A stretch of DNA of 64,000 bases, taken from the NCBI RefSeq assembly GCF_037893185.1, contig NZ_CP140772.1:310001-374000 (forward strand), in the 5' to 3' direction. This DNA is from Chitinophaga sp. 180180018-3. GTDB taxonomy: Bacteria; Bacteroidota; Bacteroidia; Chitinophagales; Chitinophagaceae. Positions 61,807 through 64,000 of this stretch are shown one piece after another. The notes under the pieces are model-generated. The model searched no databases. It worked only from the letters and a program-made list of their open reading frames with translations, and had not been told where the DNA came from. How positions within the stretch are numbered: the first letter of the stretch is position 1; every line of letters starts with the position of its first letter. The position numbers were made by a program, and so were the translations under genes.

Positions 61807-62829
61807 ATGAATCAGATCGTTAAATTACCGGTATGTTTGGCAATAATGCTGATGGTGGCAGTGGGAAGTTACGGTCAGGACCTTCACTTTTCGCAGTTCT
61901 TCAATTCGCCGTTAACCACTAACCCTGCCAATACAGGCTTTATTCCCGACGGGAATTACCGTCTTGGTATTAACTTCCGCGATCAATGGGCCAGTATTCC
62001 GGTGCCTTATAAGACCATGTCGGCTTACGGAGATTTTCAGCTGTTCCGCGACAAGCTGGAATATGGCTGGGTGGGTATTGGAGGCGTGATACTCCGTGAT
62101 GTGGCTGGTGCCGGCAACCTTACTTCCACCAAAGGATATGCGTCTATAGCCTATCACCAGTTGCTGGGCTTCAGCAGCTTGCTGTCGGCCGGTTTTAATA
62201 TCGGATCTGCCGGCAAACGGGTGGATATTACCAAACTTACTTTCGGGGATCAATGGAATGGAAAGTTTTTTGACGCTCAGATCCCTACCGGAGAACCTAT
62301 TACGCAAACGAGTATTAACTACTTTGATCTGCAGGCAGGACTTAACTACGCCTATTTTCCTACTGAAAATATCTACGTGAATGTTGGATTTTCTGTACAG
62401 CATATCAACACTCCCCGCGAAACCTTTTATACAGGGAATAATGTGGTACCCCGCCGTTACATAGGATTCCTGAATGCCAGTATCAAAATGAGCGATAAGG
62501 TCATCCTTAATCCGTCCGCTTACTATTCTACACAGGTGGGTGCAAGAGAACTGATGCTGGGAGCTAATGCCGCCTATAATTTGTCGGGCGACGGTGCGCA
62601 ACAGCTTTTTGGAGGACTCTATTACAGGGCTAATGATGCTGCTATTTTCCTGGTAGGTTACCAGATCAGCAATATCAAGATGATGTTTAACTATGACGTA
62701 ACTACCTCCAGTTTATCTACTTTCAATGGCCGTAGGGGCGCCTATGAAATCGGAATAGTTTACACCGGCCTCTATAGCAACCGTACATTCAATAACGCTA
62801 AGAGGTCTACCATCTGCCCGTCTTTTTAA
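61807..62829 (+). CDS. PorP/SprF-family type IX secretion membrane protein
   Basis: A 340-residue outer-membrane protein with signal peptide (about 1-22, GSYGQDL) and the family start HFSQFFNSPLTTNPANTGF. Remaining strands (LGINFRDQWASIPVPYKTMS, GLNYAYFPTENIYVNVGFS, GLYYRANDAAIFLVGYQ) fit the PorP_SprF barrel. Such proteins attach SprB-like adhesins with type B sorting domains, here almost certainly the preceding SBBP/PKD protein, 6 nt upstream. Confidence 0.95.
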   Translation: MNQIVKLPVCLAIMLMVAVGSYGQDLHFSQFFNSPLTTNPANTGFIPDGNYRLGINFRDQWASIPVPYKTMSAYGDFQLFRDKLEYGWVGIGGVILRDVAGAGNLTSTKGYASIAYHQLLGFSSLLSAGFNIGSAGKRVDITKLTFGDQWNGKFFDAQIPTGEPITQTSINYFDLQAGLNYAYFPTENIYVNVGFSVQHINTPRETFYTGNNVVPRRYIGFLNASIKMSDKVILNPSAYYSTQVGARELMLGANAAYNLSGDGAQQLFGGLYYRANDAAIFLVGYQISNIKMMFNYDVTTSSLSTFNGRRGAYEIGIVYTGLYSNRTFNNAKRSTICPSF

Positions 62830-62849
62830 CCGGGAGTATATAGCTATAG

Positions 62850-63047
62850 TTAAACGGTACCCTCACGAAAGGTATACATGAAATATTTCAGCTGATGGAA
62901 ACCCTGAGCGGCACTATCTCCGGAGCGTATGGTATTGGGTTGGTGCAGAAGAGCCGTATGGATATCATCTTCAATCGCACATTCATGCAACTTATAAAGC
63001 AAATAAAGCGGATATTTGATCCGGAAAAATATCTTAAACAGGAGTAA
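62850..63047 (+). pseudogene. Remnant of an FAD-linked oxidase (GlcD-like) C-terminus
   Basis: An open frame of 65 codons plus TAA, without start for its first part, preceded by an in-frame stop. It reads GIHEIFQLMETLSGTISGAY, GIGLVQKSRMDIIFNR and IKRIFDPEKYLKQE. This matches the C-terminal cap of FAD-binding oxidases (glycolate oxidase/D-lactate dehydrogenase: LGGTISGEHGIGLVQK ... IKxxFDPxxILNPGK), but the conserved E-H of SGEHGIG is A-Y and the NPGK end is lost. No other part of such a gene is present nearby. A short ATG at 62895 could still make a 50-residue peptide. The best reading is a decayed fragment left by a deletion or rearrangement. Confidence 0.7.
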
Positions 63048-63109
63048 GATATTTGATTGTTAAACTTTTATCCTGGTGTTTAGTTAAACATTAATTAATA
63101 AATGTGATC

Positions 63110-63691
63110 ATGAAACGTTTACTGATATGTATTTTCTTCCTGGCCGCTGCGCAACTGACGCAGGCCCAGTATTATAAAACGGACACGCTTTCCCATAAAG
63201 GATTCGACCGTTCCCGGCTGGTGTTGGGCGGCTCCCTGGGGATGGTGTTTGGAGACTATACCAATGTAGAGGTTTCTCCGCTGATAGGTTATCGCTTCAA
63301 CGATTACCTGGCGGCCGGTATCAACGTCAACGCCCAATATGGCCAGTTCCGCTCCAGGGACTATAATGGTAACACCCTTCAGCGCGATAAATACACCATC
63401 TTCGGTGGCGGTGTCTGGGGCCGGGTGTATCCGATACCAGTTCTTTTTGTTCACATCCAGCCTGAGTATAACTTCGTTAACCAGTCTACCACTTACTATC
63501 AAACCAGCGATAAGCAAACCTATAAAACCAACTACGGTGTGCCCAGCCTTCTTGTTGGAGCAGGTTATACCCAGGGTGTTGGCGGCCGCGTGGGAATCGG
63601 TATTTCTATTATGTATGATGTACTTCAGGATAACCGTTCCCCTTACCGGAATAATCTGATATATCGTGTAGGAGCAGGACTGGGGTTCTAA
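63110..63691 (+). CDS. Small outer-membrane barrel-like protein
   Basis: About 193 residues: signal peptide about 1-20 (LICIFFLAAAQLTQAQYYK) and then alternating strands (SRLVLGGSLGMVFGDYTNVE, LIGYRFNDYLAAGINVN, VFIHIQPEYNFVN-like) ending in GAGLGF with a terminal Phe. This looks like an 8-strand outer-membrane barrel without a named family. Start at 63110 (second ATG) is preferred over 63104. Stands downstream of the FAD-oxidase remnant and ends 25 nt before palindrome P4. Confidence 0.75.
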   Translation: MKRLLICIFFLAAAQLTQAQYYKTDTLSHKGFDRSRLVLGGSLGMVFGDYTNVEVSPLIGYRFNDYLAAGINVNAQYGQFRSRDYNGNTLQRDKYTIFGGGVWGRVYPIPVLFVHIQPEYNFVNQSTTYYQTSDKQTYKTNYGVPSLLVGAGYTQGVGGRVGIGISIMYDVLQDNRSPYRNNLIYRVGAGLGF

Positions 63692-63716
63692 GCAATAATT
63701 TCTCCTGAGCGGGGGA

Positions 63717-63830
63717 AATGAAGAACAGGGAATAAAAAATTAAGAATGAAAGCGGAGATAGTAAACGCGAATATCAAATTCGCTACTATCTCCGCTTTCA
63801 TTCTTAATTTTTTATTCCCTGTTCTTCATT
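63717..63830. repeat. Long perfect palindrome P4 (47-nt arms, 20-nt spacer)
   Basis: 63717-63763 and 63784-63830 are exact reverse complements. The spacer AACGCGAATATCAAATTCGC has a perfect inner stem GCGAAT/ATTCGC; the AAC before it has no partner and makes a one-sided 3-nt bulge. This is the cleanest copy of the family core GATAGTAAACGCGAAT ... ATTCGCTACTATC. It lies between codirectional genes. Confidence 0.95.
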
Positions 63831-63892
63831 CATCTCTATATTATCCTCTTGTTAAATGTTTATAAATGCTAAACATTGTTTTACATACTCTC

Positions 63893-63900
63893 TATCTTTG
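63893..63900 (+). promoter_or_regulatory. -7 element for the HAD hydrolase gene
   Basis: TATCTTTG, exact TAnnTTTG, 26 nt before the ATG at 63927. Confidence 0.5.
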
Positions 63901-63926
63901 CTGCGAATTAATAATAACCGGAAAAG

Positions 63927-64000
63927 ATGGGAATACAGTTAGTTGTTTTTGACATTGCAGGTACTACTTTGCATGATGAATCCAATGTTGCAAAGGTACT
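63927..64000 (+). CDS. Phosphonatase-like HAD hydrolase (partial, N-terminus only)
   Basis: Only 24 residues before the window ends: MGIQLVVFDIAGTTLHDESN and a few more. The DxAGTT motif I (DIAGTT) is typical of phosphonatase-like HAD hydrolases rather than the common DxDGT. It begins with ATG after an exact -7 element. Substrate cannot be judged from this fragment. Confidence 0.7.
   Translation, partial: MGIQLVVFDIAGTTLHDESNVAKV

Noticed and set aside
9817..63830. The repeats as a CRISPR array or IS ends
   Set aside because: Copies are tens of kilobases apart, not regularly spaced, and no Cas, transposase or target-site duplication is visible; each copy is a palindrome in itself.
1..64000. 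tRNA, rRNA, tmRNA or known riboswitches
   Set aside because: I looked through the intergenic stretches for cloverleaf or conserved riboswitch motifs and saw none; a covariance-model scan would be needed to be certain.

Overview
The window is chromosomal DNA of a Bacteroidota bacterium, most likely of the Chitinophaga type (Chitinophagaceae). The evidence is a SusC/SusD pair with its own ECF sigma factor and FecR anti-sigma, several large surface proteins with the gliding-motility/type IX secretion C-terminal domain, a PorP/SprF protein, a CDP-alcohol PssA, a split PurS, and many exact Bacteroidota-type -7 promoter elements (TAnnTTTG) close to start codons. I see no tRNA, rRNA, CRISPR array, transposase, integrase or phage gene. 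The order of genes is mostly housekeeping with two accessory blocks.

Layout. 1-5.6 kb (minus): SusD (cut by the window edge), SusC with an STN domain, FecR, ECF sigma: a regulated glycan-uptake locus. 5.9-9.8 kb (plus): a small Cys/His protein, a TonB-dependent receptor and a Cys-rich beta-propeller lipoprotein, which I read as a possible metal (copper?) acquisition set. 9.9-21 kb (minus): a 47-residue ORF, SDR oxidoreductase, two tandem T9SS-type PKD proteins, alpha/beta hydrolase, Lnt, GuaB, DprA. 21-29.9 kb: e(P4)-type acid phosphatase, OmpA/PD40 protein, QueE, FolD, PckA, Xaa-Pro aminopeptidase, PssA. 30-32.3 kb: PurS, RsmI, HTH_42 protein.

32.3-44.5 kb is a compact nitrate assimilation island. 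CobA (siroheme precursor) and a Crp/Fnr regulator with four FNR-like cysteines run left. NirB, NirD, an outer-membrane porin-like protein, a NarK-type transporter, a nitrate reductase fused to an FAD/NAD(P)/[2Fe-2S] reductase, and a novel-looking protein with a siroheme-reductase-like body and a C-terminal rubredoxin run right. The apparent logic is: porin and NarK bring nitrate in, the fused enzyme reduces it to nitrite, NirBD reduces nitrite to ammonium with siroheme made through CobA; the rubredoxin protein is probably an extra electron carrier.

44.5-64 kb: M1 peptidase, a patatin homologue lacking both catalytic residues, DinB, an ECF sigma with two small partner proteins, RsmG, a GT2 glycosyltransferase, Tgt, an LptF/G permease, citrate synthase, RecG, a 1.2k-residue SBBP/PKD surface protein with its PorP/SprF partner, a dead remnant of an FAD-linked oxidase, an outer-membrane barrel-like protein, and the start of a phosphonatase-like HAD hydrolase.

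The most unusual structure is a dispersed family of very long palindromes (perfect arms of 47-53 nt in four copies) lying between genes. The arms differ from copy to copy but match each other within a copy, a short core with a one-sided 3-nt bulge recurs, and several copies supply the final codons and stop codon of the flanking genes. All calls are from reading the sequence; no database search was run.
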